A stretch of 64,000 bases of DNA, from NCBI RefSeq assembly GCF_014651635.1, contig NZ_BMXG01000013.1, positions 60,088-124,087 of the forward strand, given 5' to 3'. This document shows positions 36,167-45,014 of this stretch, in pieces. The DNA is from Cerasicoccus arenae (GTDB lineage Bacteria; Verrucomicrobiota; Verrucomicrobiia; Opitutales; Cerasicoccaceae). Below the pieces are notes generated by a model. That model saw nothing but the letters and a program-made list of their open reading frames with translations. It was not told the DNA's origin and ran no database searches. Numbering within the stretch: the stretch's first letter is position 1; every line of letters starts with the position of its first letter. The translations under genes were made by a program, and so were the position numbers.

Positions 36167-38170
36167 TCATTCTTGAAGAAAAGCCCAAGTTTGTGAGGGC
36201 ATGTGAAGTTTACTTCCCACCAATTTAGTCCGACTTGATGCAGCCAGAAGCTGTTTATCAGGAATCTCGATGTCCACCTCTTCGTAGGTCCAGTTACAGA
36301 TACCCAGTGCACTTTTGCTATGATCGTGGTTCACCATGGGGATCTCAATTAGACCATCGCAATTACCATTCACCTCTACACCTTCTCGATGAAGCAAATC
36401 CTTCCAGAAATGACGTCTTGATACCTCATCAATGTGGCTTCCAAGAATATATATCGTTCCTTTCCCGAACTTTCTGCGCAAGCCCCATGCCTTTCCTTTG
36501 AAACGCTCAGTTGTATAAGTTCCGATGACCTCATCTTCCTCACAAGGATCAAAAACAGCTGCAAATTGACTAGTCGTCGCAGCCCGACCATTAATCTCGA
36601 CATCAAGTCCGCCTGGCATGACCAGAGTTTCCGTTTTAAATCCAATTCGTTGTTCAAGATTACCTAAGATCGCCTGCTCAGGAATCGCATTATCCTCTGT
36701 CAAAAATCCAGTGTATGGGCCTACCACCCAGGTGCTCCCCTCCTCTACTAACGCACAAAGACGATCAAGTAGCTCAGGCCTGACGTATGGCAGGTATGGA
36801 GAAAAGATGAGCCGATAGTCTTCAATTTCAGCTTCATCAAAAATGACATCTCGCCAAACGCTCAATTCATGAAGCGTGGAATACCATTCAAGGATACGCT
36901 TGCTGTAATCAAAGTTATGTTCAATGCCTCCCGCACGATCCAGAAAGCAGAAACGTGCATTGTAATCAGATACTACAAGAGCAACATCAGCCTTCTTAGG
37001 ATAAAAGTCTTTTAACAGTGGACTCAGTAATTTCCTACACTCAGCAGCTTCCTTCGCATTTTCCCAGCCACTCGATCGACGGCCAGATGCATGAAGTATG
37101 GCTTGATGAAAAATCTCCGCACCTCCAGCCTGCTGCCTCCAAGGCCAAAAACTAAACCCACCAGAGCCCATACAGTAATTAATGAATGCATGACACCCCG
37201 TCCATCCTTGCCGATAAAGCTCATCATCCACGATTCCTTCAATCGATGTTTCCATCGTAACAAAGCGACCAGCTGGATTCAGCTTTCTCATTAAGTCATA
37301 CCGATACTGTATCCCTTCCCGCGCATTTTCATACGGGTAAACATCAACAGAAGCAAAATCCAAATGAAGGCTCATGCGCCATTCATCGTGGTGCGAGGTA
37401 CTGTTATGAGTAATTGGCGCATCACTATGCTGCCTAATAATGTCGATCTGCTCTCTCTGGAATTCGACAAGCACATCCGTCATAAAACGGCGGTAGTTTA
37501 ACTTCAGAGATAAATTATGTGAGTAGCATGGCAATTTATACGGAGGGGGAACTTCGCTGAAATCACTGTAGGTTTGACTCCACACGACCGTCTTCCAGGC
37601 CTCGTTCAGATTATCAATCGTTCCGAAGCGCTGCTCGAGCCACTGAGCCCAACGCTTTATGGTCGCCTCATTAAAACAGCGCTGTTGATGCGACCCCAAC
37701 TCGTTGTCAATTTGCCAAGCAACCAGCGCTGGGTGCTTACCAAACTCCATCGCGATTTCTTCGGTGATTTTTCGAGAGTACCGGCGAAAGTCGATGTTGC
37801 TATAGCACGCATGCTGTCTACCACCATGCCTGTGCTGATAGTCGTCTTCATCCACAAATCCGATCTCAGGATATTTATTCAGCAACCAGATCGGCGGAGT
37901 TGCAGTCGGCGTGCAAAGAATTGCTCCAATACCGTTTTGGTGCAACAAATCCAATGCATCCGCCAGCCATTTAAATTGATAATAGCCCTCCTCTGGCTCC
38001 AGTTTAGCCCAAGCAAACTCTGCGAGCCTGACTGTATTAAAGCCAAGTTCGACCATTTCTCTCATGTCTTGCTCCCAGACCGCCTTAGACCATTGCTCAG
38101 GATACCAAGCAGACCCCAATATCAATTCAGGAAACTCCAATGACTTATTGCTAGATTTCGCTATAATCAT
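36167..38170 (-). CDS. GH42 beta-galactosidase family enzyme
   Basis: A 667-aa enzyme that hydrolyses terminal beta-D-galactosides or alpha-L-arabinopyranosides (both known in the family). Signatures are GSAWYPEQW near residue 20, FNTVRLAEFAWAKLEPEEGYY near 50, CTPTATPPIWLL near 86, the acid/base Glu157 in WQIDNELG and the nucleophile Glu307 in METSIEG. The trimerisation (GATase-like) and C-terminal domains follow. It lacks a signal peptide and is likely cytoplasmic. It heads a four-gene operon. Its start codon lies only six bases from a near-consensus -10 box, so its transcript appears to be leaderless. Confidence 0.92.
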   Translation of the reverse strand: MIIAKSSNKSLEFPELILGSAWYPEQWSKAVWEQDMREMVELGFNTVRLAEFAWAKLEPEEGYYQFKWLADALDLLHQNGIGAILCTPTATPPIWLLNKYPEIGFVDEDDYQHRHGGRQHACYSNIDFRRYSRKITEEIAMEFGKHPALVAWQIDNELGSHQQRCFNEATIKRWAQWLEQRFGTIDNLNEAWKTVVWSQTYSDFSEVPPPYKLPCYSHNLSLKLNYRRFMTDVLVEFQREQIDIIRQHSDAPITHNSTSHHDEWRMSLHLDFASVDVYPYENAREGIQYRYDLMRKLNPAGRFVTMETSIEGIVDDELYRQGWTGCHAFINYCMGSGGFSFWPWRQQAGGAEIFHQAILHASGRRSSGWENAKEAAECRKLLSPLLKDFYPKKADVALVVSDYNARFCFLDRAGGIEHNFDYSKRILEWYSTLHELSVWRDVIFDEAEIEDYRLIFSPYLPYVRPELLDRLCALVEEGSTWVVGPYTGFLTEDNAIPEQAILGNLEQRIGFKTETLVMPGGLDVEINGRAATTSQFAAVFDPCEEDEVIGTYTTERFKGKAWGLRRKFGKGTIYILGSHIDEVSRRHFWKDLLHREGVEVNGNCDGLIEIPMVNHDHSKSALGICNWTYEEVDIEIPDKQLLAASSRTKLVGSKLHMPSQTWAFLQE

Positions 38171-38176
38171 ACTTCA

Positions 38177-38205
38177 ATTATACTTATTTATAAGAAGAAT
38201 TTCAA
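38177..38205 (-). promoter_or_regulatory. Near-consensus sigma70 promoter of the GH42 operon
   Basis: On the minus strand TTGAAA (38200-38205) and TATAAT (38177-38182) are spaced by exactly 17 bp. The ATG of the GH42 gene begins 7 nt after the -10 box, where transcription would normally start, so the mRNA should begin at or near the start codon. Confidence 0.65.
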
Positions 38206-38242
38206 ACCCACTCGCCCTTCGCGCATAACACATCAAACGGAG

Positions 38243-38269
38243 AAAAACCCTCGGCGCTGGAGCCGAGGG
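38243..38269 (-). terminator. Rho-independent terminator of the PEP-CTERM gene
   Basis: On the minus strand GCCCTCGG-type arms (38262-38269 and 38248-38255) form a perfect 8-bp GC-rich stem with a 6-base loop, followed by five T. It separates the PEP-CTERM gene from the GH42 promoter. Confidence 0.85.
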
Positions 38270-38336
38270 TTGAGCGTCGATCTTGTAAATAGGACTTAAA
38301 TTACCCAATACAGATCAGTCGCATCGGGCCTTCGCT

Positions 38337-39200
38337 TTAGCTTTTTGCCGAGCGACGACGCATCGCAATTAGGATGAAAGCGCCTACACCCAAACCAAGT
38401 GCATAAGTGGAGGGCTCCGGTATGGCCGTATAATCAACGGTGAGAATGGCGGCACCGCTTCCAGCTTGAACACTATTGTATGCATACTGGAATGCGAGAG
38501 TTGAGCCTTCTCGGCCACCAAAGAATCCCCCTGGGCCATTGATCGATACCACTAACCCAGCATCCGCAAGATCAGAATCGCCCAACCAGCCCGAGATAAG
38601 AGCTGCGGAGTCTACCCCACTGATAGTATACGTCTGTGTTTCCCCTGCAGTAAAAACGACATCAGCAAAAGAACCCGCATCATAGCTGGCAGAAACATCA
38701 AGCCCAGAGAGCAGCGTGTCTCCTGCAATAAGATTTCCACCACTCGCCCAGTCGACACCTTCGTTCGTGCCAAACGGCCCGGTTTTATTGGAAAAAGGAT
38801 TGGTGGCACCAGTGACATCTTGATCTCCAGTCCCCGTACCCTCTACCCATCCCTTGTTCGCAGCTGAAAATTGACTGAATGTCAGATTACCTGCATTTCC
38901 TGGCGTTGCCACAGCGTTCGTTGTTGCCGCAGTAAACGTGATGGACACCGAATTGATTGTTGCACCACTAAGTGAACCTAGGCTTGAGGTATCAAAACGC
39001 AGCAACATAGCCTGATAATTGTTAGCTGCCATCCCTAGCTGTACGTTGCCGCCCCAAGGGAGTTCCTGAAAGAAACCTTCAGTAAGAATCGTGGTGTCTT
39101 GTATTGCGCTCATGTTGAGCGTCGCACCGGACAAGGCTGGTGAACTGGCTAACAAAGTTAGCGAGCATGCCTGAAAAGCAATTTTAGAGATGAGTTTCAT
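38337..39200 (-). CDS. DNRLRE-like PEP-CTERM-anchored exported protein
   Basis: A 287-aa protein with a signal peptide (about 1-25), a beta-rich body (about 28-250) that resembles the DNRLRE domain (with ALLRFDTSSL-type segment MLLRFDTSSLGSLSGATI) and a classic PEP-CTERM sorting tail: the motif IPEPSTYALGLG, a hydrophobic segment, and a basic end RRRS. PEP-CTERM proteins are processed by exosortase, often in organisms producing extracellular polysaccharide; no exosortase gene lies in the window. It diverges from the LacI gene and ends at a clear terminator. It may be a surface or matrix protein of the sugar locus. Confidence 0.85.
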   Translation of the reverse strand: MKLISKIAFQACSLTLLASSPALSGATLNMSAIQDTTILTEGFFQELPWGGNVQLGMAANNYQAMLLRFDTSSLGSLSGATINSVSITFTAATTNAVATPGNAGNLTFSQFSAANKGWVEGTGTGDQDVTGATNPFSNKTGPFGTNEGVDWASGGNLIAGDTLLSGLDVSASYDAGSFADVVFTAGETQTYTISGVDSAALISGWLGDSDLADAGLVVSINGPGGFFGGREGSTLAFQYAYNSVQAGSGAAILTVDYTAIPEPSTYALGLGVGAFILIAMRRRSAKS

Positions 39201-39809
39201 GATTTTTTTAGAGTGGGGTTAACATGTTTTTTGATTTCAGTACCAATCCTATAGACATCCTCATTCTTGTAAAGAAATAAATTGGCCAAATTATTTTCTT
39301 AAAGTTCACTTTATGCGATGCAACTAGACACAGAATCCAATCGAAATGCAGCGTCACTTAAAGATCCCCTCAGCCCTTATAGAAGCAGGAAATCACCACA
39401 CACACACACACCTTTAACCACCTATATGACAAGAATTCTTAGAATCAGTAACTTCAACCGGCACGCTGAATAATCCCGAAAGATCTCGACCAAACATCCA
39501 TCTTGAATGTTACCCCAGAATCCGACCCACCATTTCTACGCAAACACCACACAACGTCGATCTGAGATGAAACGCATACTCAGAATCAAATCCGAGACAC
39601 CGCCTAAGATGATTAATTGGATTATTTATCACCATCTTACAATGAAAGAGGCCTATGTTTACACATCTGAGTGACCAACATAACCGCCAAAGCAATCATC
39701 AAGAAGCATTATGAACGCTCTTACACTCCAAGCAATTTGAAGCTCAATACGCATGAACAGGCGAGAGGTAATCTACCGTGACTGGGCTTAGAATTAAGAA
39801 AAATGTCTC
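39201..39809. other. 609-bp divergent intergenic region
   Basis: This region separates the PEP-CTERM gene (minus) from the LacI gene (plus). It is AT-rich near both genes and contains a (CA)7 run at 39397-39410. No RNA gene, further terminator or strong palindrome was identified. A 61-codon minus frame (39510-39695) has no recognisable features. Confidence 0.5.
39397..39410. repeat. (CA)7 dinucleotide run
   Basis: Seven consecutive CA units lie in the divergent intergenic region. Position and length suggest a neutral microsatellite. Confidence 0.75.
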
Positions 39810-39845
39810 GTGATTCAAAAATCAAAGGCTAGTTTGCCTTTCCTC

Positions 39846-40883
39846 ATGCCAGCAAAGACAAATAGCTCAGACCAGAGTGTCTCAATGCAAGAAATTGCGG
39901 ATCGGTGTTCTGTTGTCCAAGCCACAGTTTCCAACGTTCTCCGCAATCGCCCCAACGGTAGGGTGGGTGATGAAACCCGTGAAAAGATTTTCCGCGCCGC
40001 CATCGAGTTGCGCTACAAAATGCGCTCCGATCAGCGCATTGACAGTCGCAAACGCCAAATAGGCTATTTATTGCTCGATCTAGATTTTGCCTACAGAGAC
40101 TCATTTTATTCAGGCAGCTTGGTCAGGCAGATCAAGATGATTGAGGAGTCATTTGACTTCAACGTCCAGATATACACCTATCCCCGCGATCAATTTGATC
40201 GCATGCTCTATAAGGCCGTTTGCGGCGACTACTGCGATGCACTAGTCCTGTCTCGCTACGGCGGAGAGGAACTTGTCAATGAATTGGTCGAGCGCTTGCC
40301 AATCCCTCTAGTCTATCTGGACGACTCCCATGGGCTAAAGTGCTCGTCCCTTAGTCCCAATATGGATGCGATGGGCCGGATTGCTGCAGAGCACCTATAT
40401 CAGAAAGGCTATCGGAAGTTCGCAGTGTTCGGTGGTTATCTCAGCGATTATCGAGGGATGCGAGGCCTCGGCTTTGTCAATTTCCTGAAAGAATTAGGCA
40501 TCCCCTCAAAGGACATTATCATATACGACGAAGAGTATGGTTTCAATGGAGGTCGAATGATGGCGCTCCAGCTCATAAAGCAATTGACCAGAGAACCAGT
40601 AGGCGTGTTCAGTCACGATGATGACGTAGGATTTTCCGCACTCCAGGCATTCCAAGAACAACGAATTTCAGTCCCCAATCAAGTCGGCATTATTGGTTGT
40701 AACAATGCAGTCCACAGCCCATATACCTACCCACCGCTAAGCTCCATTGACTTAATGGCGAATGACCATGCACAAACGCTTTTGCGGATGCTGACAAATA
40801 GCATGAAAGAAAATCGCATAGATACCATTCGGACCCCTCTAAAACTAATCCCACGGGGCAGCACAATGCTCACTCCTGATTAA
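39846..40883 (+). CDS. LacI-family transcriptional regulator
   Basis: A 345-aa regulator with an N-terminal LacI HTH (MQEIADRCSVVQATVSNVLR, about residues 14-40) and a hinge region. A periplasmic-binding-protein-like effector domain follows (about 72-340), with the characteristic LGYLLLDLD-like start and the VGIIGCNNAVHS and TYPPLSSID segments. It lies in the middle of the sugar locus and is the leading candidate to control the flanking operons in response to a released sugar. The ATG at 39846 gives the usual family N terminus; a GTG at 39810 would add 12 residues. No palindrome of clear operator type was seen directly upstream, whereas the palindrome at 25421-25432 is a possible target. Confidence 0.9.
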   Translation: MPAKTNSSDQSVSMQEIADRCSVVQATVSNVLRNRPNGRVGDETREKIFRAAIELRYKMRSDQRIDSRKRQIGYLLLDLDFAYRDSFYSGSLVRQIKMIEESFDFNVQIYTYPRDQFDRMLYKAVCGDYCDALVLSRYGGEELVNELVERLPIPLVYLDDSHGLKCSSLSPNMDAMGRIAAEHLYQKGYRKFAVFGGYLSDYRGMRGLGFVNFLKELGIPSKDIIIYDEEYGFNGGRMMALQLIKQLTREPVGVFSHDDDVGFSALQAFQEQRISVPNQVGIIGCNNAVHSPYTYPPLSSIDLMANDHAQTLLRMLTNSMKENRIDTIRTPLKLIPRGSTMLTPD

Positions 40884-40944
40884 ACAGCAACTGCCACCAG
40901 CCAGCCGTTTACTTAGAGTAAGTCAGTTGTAGCCAATACGTTGA

Positions 40945-42990
40945 TTAAGATTTCAAGACAATCATCTGGTGGCAGGAAAACGCAGGGACCTTGATATTGA
41001 TCAGCTCACCGACCCGCTCGAATGGCAAGTCCACACCCATAGGCTCTAAGCGAGCAGTGCGGATCGATTCTGCTAATCTCAGACTCACTTCAATACCATG
41101 CAAGCTTGGTAATTCCTCTATGATTTCGAGCCTCTTTCCTTCCGCCAAGGATAAATGAATCGGCCCTCCCCGACTCACCGTCGGCGCGTACAGCAGATGG
41201 AGCACGTATCGTTGCTCGTCTGTTTGATACGTTAAGGAAGCGCGTCCCGTTGAAGGCATATTTGTCATCAACCGCTGCTCTCCTCCGAGGAATGAACGGA
41301 TGGCATTCACAATAAAATGCCGATATGCAACAGCGCCATAACTCCGGTAATTCCGAAATACTGGATGGCTAAAATACAAAATCGGTCCATGCTTCACCCC
41401 ACAATCATAACCTGAAGACTCCTGCAAATTTGGCGCGTGTTGGTGACTGTTGAAGTCCGACCAGTTCCGGTTGAAATATGGATCAAAGATCTGCCCCAGC
41501 GAGCATCCTCCCTGCGCTCGAATTCGATGAGAGCGCTCATACATAATTTGCGGCATATCAACAAATGAAGCACGCAACTCAGGCACTGGCAGAAAATAAT
41601 CATGGCCTAGATTCCTCTCACTGTCCGCAGGAAAGCATGGGCTAAGCCCCTCGTAGTCAGCCCCAATATCGAAAGCAAAATTTTCGCGATCTTTCCACTG
41701 ACCACTTTCTCCGGACAAAATCAATTTTCCGCCTTGTGCGATATATGCATCTAGCTTCTCCTTCAAAGCCTCATCAATACGAATATTATCCGGAAGCAAA
41801 AGTGCTTTGTATTCCGAAAAATCCATCGTGCGGTCGACTACTCCAAACAAAAAGTGCCCCTCAAGGAGAACACGACAAGCGCCTTCATCCGCTGATGCCT
41901 TGTGGTCACCAACGCCTTCCGCTTCACTGGATAAAATCGCCACATCAAAGCATTGCTTTGCACCACGACACCACGGCTCCTTCGCTTCAACCTCTCGATA
42001 AGCTTCACCGATGATCTTGTAAGTGGATTGATCCAGCATACCATTCGGGTGCAACTGATCGCCTACGCTACACTTTGCTCCGTAAGCCAACATGGCAGCA
42101 CATTCGTAGCGTAATGCATTTGGGTGCTTATAACCACCGAATTCACCCCAAGCAGTATGAAATTTTCCGGTCTGCCCAAGAAAATCTAACGACAAATTGG
42201 ATACATATTTAGCAGACAGTGGAAAGTGATCATAGCCCCATCCACCAGTCGGCAACGACTCGAGTTCCAAGTGGCTAAAGTAAGGCAACACCTCATGTCG
42301 CCCACGGTAAATATGCGACGAATTATGCATTATCGGCATATCTTGCCGTAACGATTTCGCCACCGCTGTGGTCTGTATATAATACTGCTCCACGGCCAAT
42401 CGTGACGATTCCTTGCGATCAGCCTCACAGGCAGGATCAAGCCCATTGGCTTTCATAAAATCAAGACTCCAGCGACTGCAAGATTGGTGCTGTGCAATGA
42501 TATCCAGGAATATTCCATCGCAATCGGGGAAGAGCTGAACCACTTCACGGATTTGTTCACAGAGGTAATCCAAATAAGGGCTGTGGAAATCCATCATGTG
42601 AAATCCCGATTCCAGAATCCGCGTCGACCACCCAGTAAAAACGCCATCCTTATTTATTTCACGCCATTCAGGGTGATCATAGGAAGCCAAATTATCCACT
42701 CCGGCAGAAAGATAGATCGGCGCATTAATCCCGATTTCCTTCGTCGCATCATACTGTTTACGCAGTAGATCAAAATCTAAATGAGGATGTATTTTCCCAA
42801 CTTTGGTCGGATGATAACTCCAACCGTGATGACACTTTGCGAAAAGCGTAATGGAATCCACCGCAGCCGACTTCAGTGTCTGTTGCCAATGGTTCTTATC
42901 AAAATGCTCACCAATACCTGGAATGATAGGCGAAGTGTGAAAATCTAAATGAACCTGACGAAAGCGTAGTGAATAAGGGGAATTTGACAT
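40945..42990 (-). CDS. Putative glycoside hydrolase, GHL6/beta-galactosidase-trimerisation type
   Basis: A 681-aa protein whose N-terminal part (about 1-370) resembles the hypothetical glycosyl hydrolase 6 (GHL6, clan GH-A/GH29-like barrel) group: VDSITLFAKCHHGWSYHPTKVG, GINAPIYLSAGVDN and DGIFLDIIAQHQSCSRWSLDFM. A GATase-like trimerisation domain follows (about 375-560, with ALLLPDNIRIDEALKEKLDAYIAQGGKLILSGESG) and a C-terminal beta domain. The barrel contains acids in the FDGIFLDI segment, but I cannot name the catalytic pair. The substrate may be a fucose- or galactose-containing glycan (inference). No signal peptide. It is divergent from the AraC gene, with 59 bp between start codons. Confidence 0.72.
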   Translation of the reverse strand: MSNSPYSLRFRQVHLDFHTSPIIPGIGEHFDKNHWQQTLKSAAVDSITLFAKCHHGWSYHPTKVGKIHPHLDFDLLRKQYDATKEIGINAPIYLSAGVDNLASYDHPEWREINKDGVFTGWSTRILESGFHMMDFHSPYLDYLCEQIREVVQLFPDCDGIFLDIIAQHQSCSRWSLDFMKANGLDPACEADRKESSRLAVEQYYIQTTAVAKSLRQDMPIMHNSSHIYRGRHEVLPYFSHLELESLPTGGWGYDHFPLSAKYVSNLSLDFLGQTGKFHTAWGEFGGYKHPNALRYECAAMLAYGAKCSVGDQLHPNGMLDQSTYKIIGEAYREVEAKEPWCRGAKQCFDVAILSSEAEGVGDHKASADEGACRVLLEGHFLFGVVDRTMDFSEYKALLLPDNIRIDEALKEKLDAYIAQGGKLILSGESGQWKDRENFAFDIGADYEGLSPCFPADSERNLGHDYFLPVPELRASFVDMPQIMYERSHRIRAQGGCSLGQIFDPYFNRNWSDFNSHQHAPNLQESSGYDCGVKHGPILYFSHPVFRNYRSYGAVAYRHFIVNAIRSFLGGEQRLMTNMPSTGRASLTYQTDEQRYVLHLLYAPTVSRGGPIHLSLAEGKRLEIIEELPSLHGIEVSLRLAESIRTARLEPMGVDLPFERVGELINIKVPAFSCHQMIVLKS

Positions 42991-43049
42991 GCCTTACTCT
43001 AACAAAAATACTGCTTGTATATCAATGAACATAAGATTCTATTTTATGT

Positions 43050-43859
43050 ATGATACACACATTCGGCGATCTACAATCGAGTAAAAGCATAGGAGATACG
43101 ATCAGTCTCAATGTGCTCAGCTACTACTGGATGCAGATTGAACAATGGAACCATGATAACTTACGCGCTCCCTACTGGCGGCTTTACTGGAACAACAAGA
43201 GTGGTGCCACCATCTACCTGAATAAAAGTGAATATTCGCTGCCCCCGAACCGGATCACTATTATCCCGCCCGAAACTCCTTTCTCCTGCAAACTGGACAG
43301 CCCCACCATTCATTTTTTTGTGCATTTTACCAATTCGCTCAAATGCAGGAACTGCATCCCTCGGCAAGTCGAAATTACGAACAAGGAGCAAAAACGCTTA
43401 AAGGACATCGTAGCAATGACTGGCGATCAGGTGAATAGTTGGGAGATTGTCAAAATAGTATCGCAGAGCTTGGCACAGCTTCCTCTCAGTGACTGGATTA
43501 CGCCAAGGACTCCCAATCAACGCATACTCGACGCCATTCAAATCATCAATCGACAGGCCACCAGTACCATGCCGATAGGCCAAATCGCTCAACAGGTAGG
43601 CATGAATCCCAATGCATTCATCCGCCTCTTCAAGGAACAGACCGGAACAACGCCAGCCCGCTATGCAATCGAACGTAGGATAGAGGCCAGTTGCCTACTG
43701 CTACACCACAGCACACAAAGCATTGAGGACATTGCGAGCAGTTGCGGGTTTTGCGATCGCTTTCATTTTTCAAGGACGTTCGCTCGTCTACGCGGAACAT
43801 CTCCCGTCGCATTTCGCAAACAATCTGGCTTACAATTTGCCAAAACAGAGATCTCTTGA
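43050..43859 (+). CDS. AraC-family transcriptional regulator
   Basis: A 269-aa regulator. The N-terminal half (about 1-150) is an AraC-type cupin-like ligand domain (with NKSEYSLPPNRITIIPPETPFSC). The C-terminal half (about 165-265) has two HTH motifs, MPIGQIAQQVGMNPNAFIRLFKEQTGTTPARYA and IEDIASSCGFCDRFHFSRTFARLRGTSPVAFR. The second includes the standard AraC FxRxFxxxxGxSPxxFR pattern. It shares a short divergent promoter region with the GHL6-like gene and probably activates it. It ends the sugar locus on the right. Confidence 0.9.
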   Translation: MIHTFGDLQSSKSIGDTISLNVLSYYWMQIEQWNHDNLRAPYWRLYWNNKSGATIYLNKSEYSLPPNRITIIPPETPFSCKLDSPTIHFFVHFTNSLKCRNCIPRQVEITNKEQKRLKDIVAMTGDQVNSWEIVKIVSQSLAQLPLSDWITPRTPNQRILDAIQIINRQATSTMPIGQIAQQVGMNPNAFIRLFKEQTGTTPARYAIERRIEASCLLLHHSTQSIEDIASSCGFCDRFHFSRTFARLRGTSPVAFRKQSGLQFAKTEIS

Positions 43860-43881
43860 TCCGCTGTCAGACAGAGCGGAT
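43859..43881 (+). terminator. Imperfect hairpin after the AraC gene
   Basis: ATCCGCT and AGCGGAT form a 7-bp stem at the 3' end of the AraC gene, overlapping its stop codon. No T tract follows, so this may be a weak terminator or mRNA end structure. Confidence 0.35.
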
Positions 43882-44033
43882 AATGCATAACGGGACACTC
43901 TCTTATAGACCATTCAGCCAAGCACACAGATAGACAGTGTTTTGCAATGTAAGCGTTTAGACACCCTCTAAGCACATCTCCCGTATTGACCTCCTCCTCC
44001 CTCCCTGCATCGATAGCCGCGTGATCGCGCAAA

Positions 44034-44068
<35 letters not shown>

Positions 44069-44130
44069 ACACCGGGCATTGGGTTCATCAACTGGACCCA
44101 TTCCTCTTCCGTTTTCCCGAGGGCTGGCCG

Positions 44131-44910
44131 GTGGACGGCATTCGCTGGTATGGGCTGGCCTACGTCGCCGGGTTCATCGCAGGCTGGGCACTGTTGCGCC
44201 TTTACTTTAAGAAAGGCCGTTCGCCCTTCAACCCTGAGCAACAAGCCGATTTGCTCACCGCGCTCGTGATCGGCACCCTGCTCGGAGGACGCTTGGGCTA
44301 CTACCTGCTCTACCGTTTCGATGAACTCTTGCACGATCCACTCATGATTTTTCGTGTGTGGGAGGGTGGCATGGCCAGCCACGGCGGCATGGTTGGGATT
44401 CTGCTCGGCATGGTCTGGTTTACCTACAAAAACAAGGCCTCGTTTTGGCAAGTCGCCGACATCACCGTGACCCTTGGCCCCCCCGGTGTCTTTTTTGGCC
44501 GCCTCGCAAACTTCATCAACGGCGAGCTATACGGCCGCCCCTCTGATGCCCCCTGGGCAATGCACTTCCTCGACTATTGGCGCAACCCAACGACTGGCTA
44601 TGGCGAGTATTTCTGGACGCCCGCCGTCCACCCTTCTCAACTCTATCAAGCCGGCATGGAGGGCCTGTTGCTCACCGTGTATTTACAGGCGCGGTTCTGG
44701 CTCAGTGACCCAGCTAAGCGAACCATCGGCCAATTGACTGGCGAGTTTTTGATCGGCTACGCGCTATTACGCATTGCAGGAGAAGTCTTCCGCGAGCCGG
44801 ACGCCACGCTGATTCTCGGCCTCTCGCGTGGATCGTTCTACTCCCTGTTCATGATCATCGCTGGCGTGGCCATCATTGCCTTTCGGCGCAAAGCGGCCTC
44901 CCGCACTTAA
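44131..44910 (+). CDS. lgt: Prolipoprotein diacylglyceryl transferase; 5' end uncertain
   Basis: An inner-membrane enzyme that transfers diacylglyceryl from phosphatidylglycerol to the lipobox Cys of prolipoproteins. The 259 aa from a GTG at 44131 include GIRWYGLAYVAGF, the conserved WEGGMASHGGMVG region with the essential-type His, GRLANFINGELYGR (the Lgt signature with the conserved Arg/Glu), HPSQLYQAGMEG and the C-terminal FREPDATL. However, the same frame upstream (44077-44130) translates as HWVHQLDPFLFRFPEGWP, which matches the normal Lgt N terminus, so the gene starts further upstream. The only conventional starts there are out of frame or lie behind the 33-C tract. The GTG at 44021 would join the lgt frame if the tract were 31 or 34 nt. 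Confidence 0.92.
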   Translation: MDGIRWYGLAYVAGFIAGWALLRLYFKKGRSPFNPEQQADLLTALVIGTLLGGRLGYYLLYRFDELLHDPLMIFRVWEGGMASHGGMVGILLGMVWFTYKNKASFWQVADITVTLGPPGVFFGRLANFINGELYGRPSDAPWAMHFLDYWRNPTTGYGEYFWTPAVHPSQLYQAGMEGLLLTVYLQARFWLSDPAKRTIGQLTGEFLIGYALLRIAGEVFREPDATLILGLSRGSFYSLFMIIAGVAIIAFRRKAASRT

Positions 44911-45014
44911 TATTCATCGCTAAAAGTTCAGCCATGAGACGCATTGTAAAAATCGAAATACGGTGCCTGATTTTCGGCGGCGACATGCCGATTTCATGAT
45001 AAGCTGTTGCCACG

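Noticed and set aside
36142..36167. Terminator after the GH42 gene (TGTGGC/GCCACA arms)
   Set aside because: The loop is 13 nt and no T tract follows; the next operon gene starts shortly after, so termination here is unlikely.
39510..39695. 61-codon minus frame in the LacI/PEP-CTERM gap
   Set aside because: Cys-rich random-looking product with no domain and no leader signal.
6989..43859. Prophage or integrative element
   Set aside because: No integrase, tRNA junction, direct-repeat ends or phage genes were seen around the sugar island.
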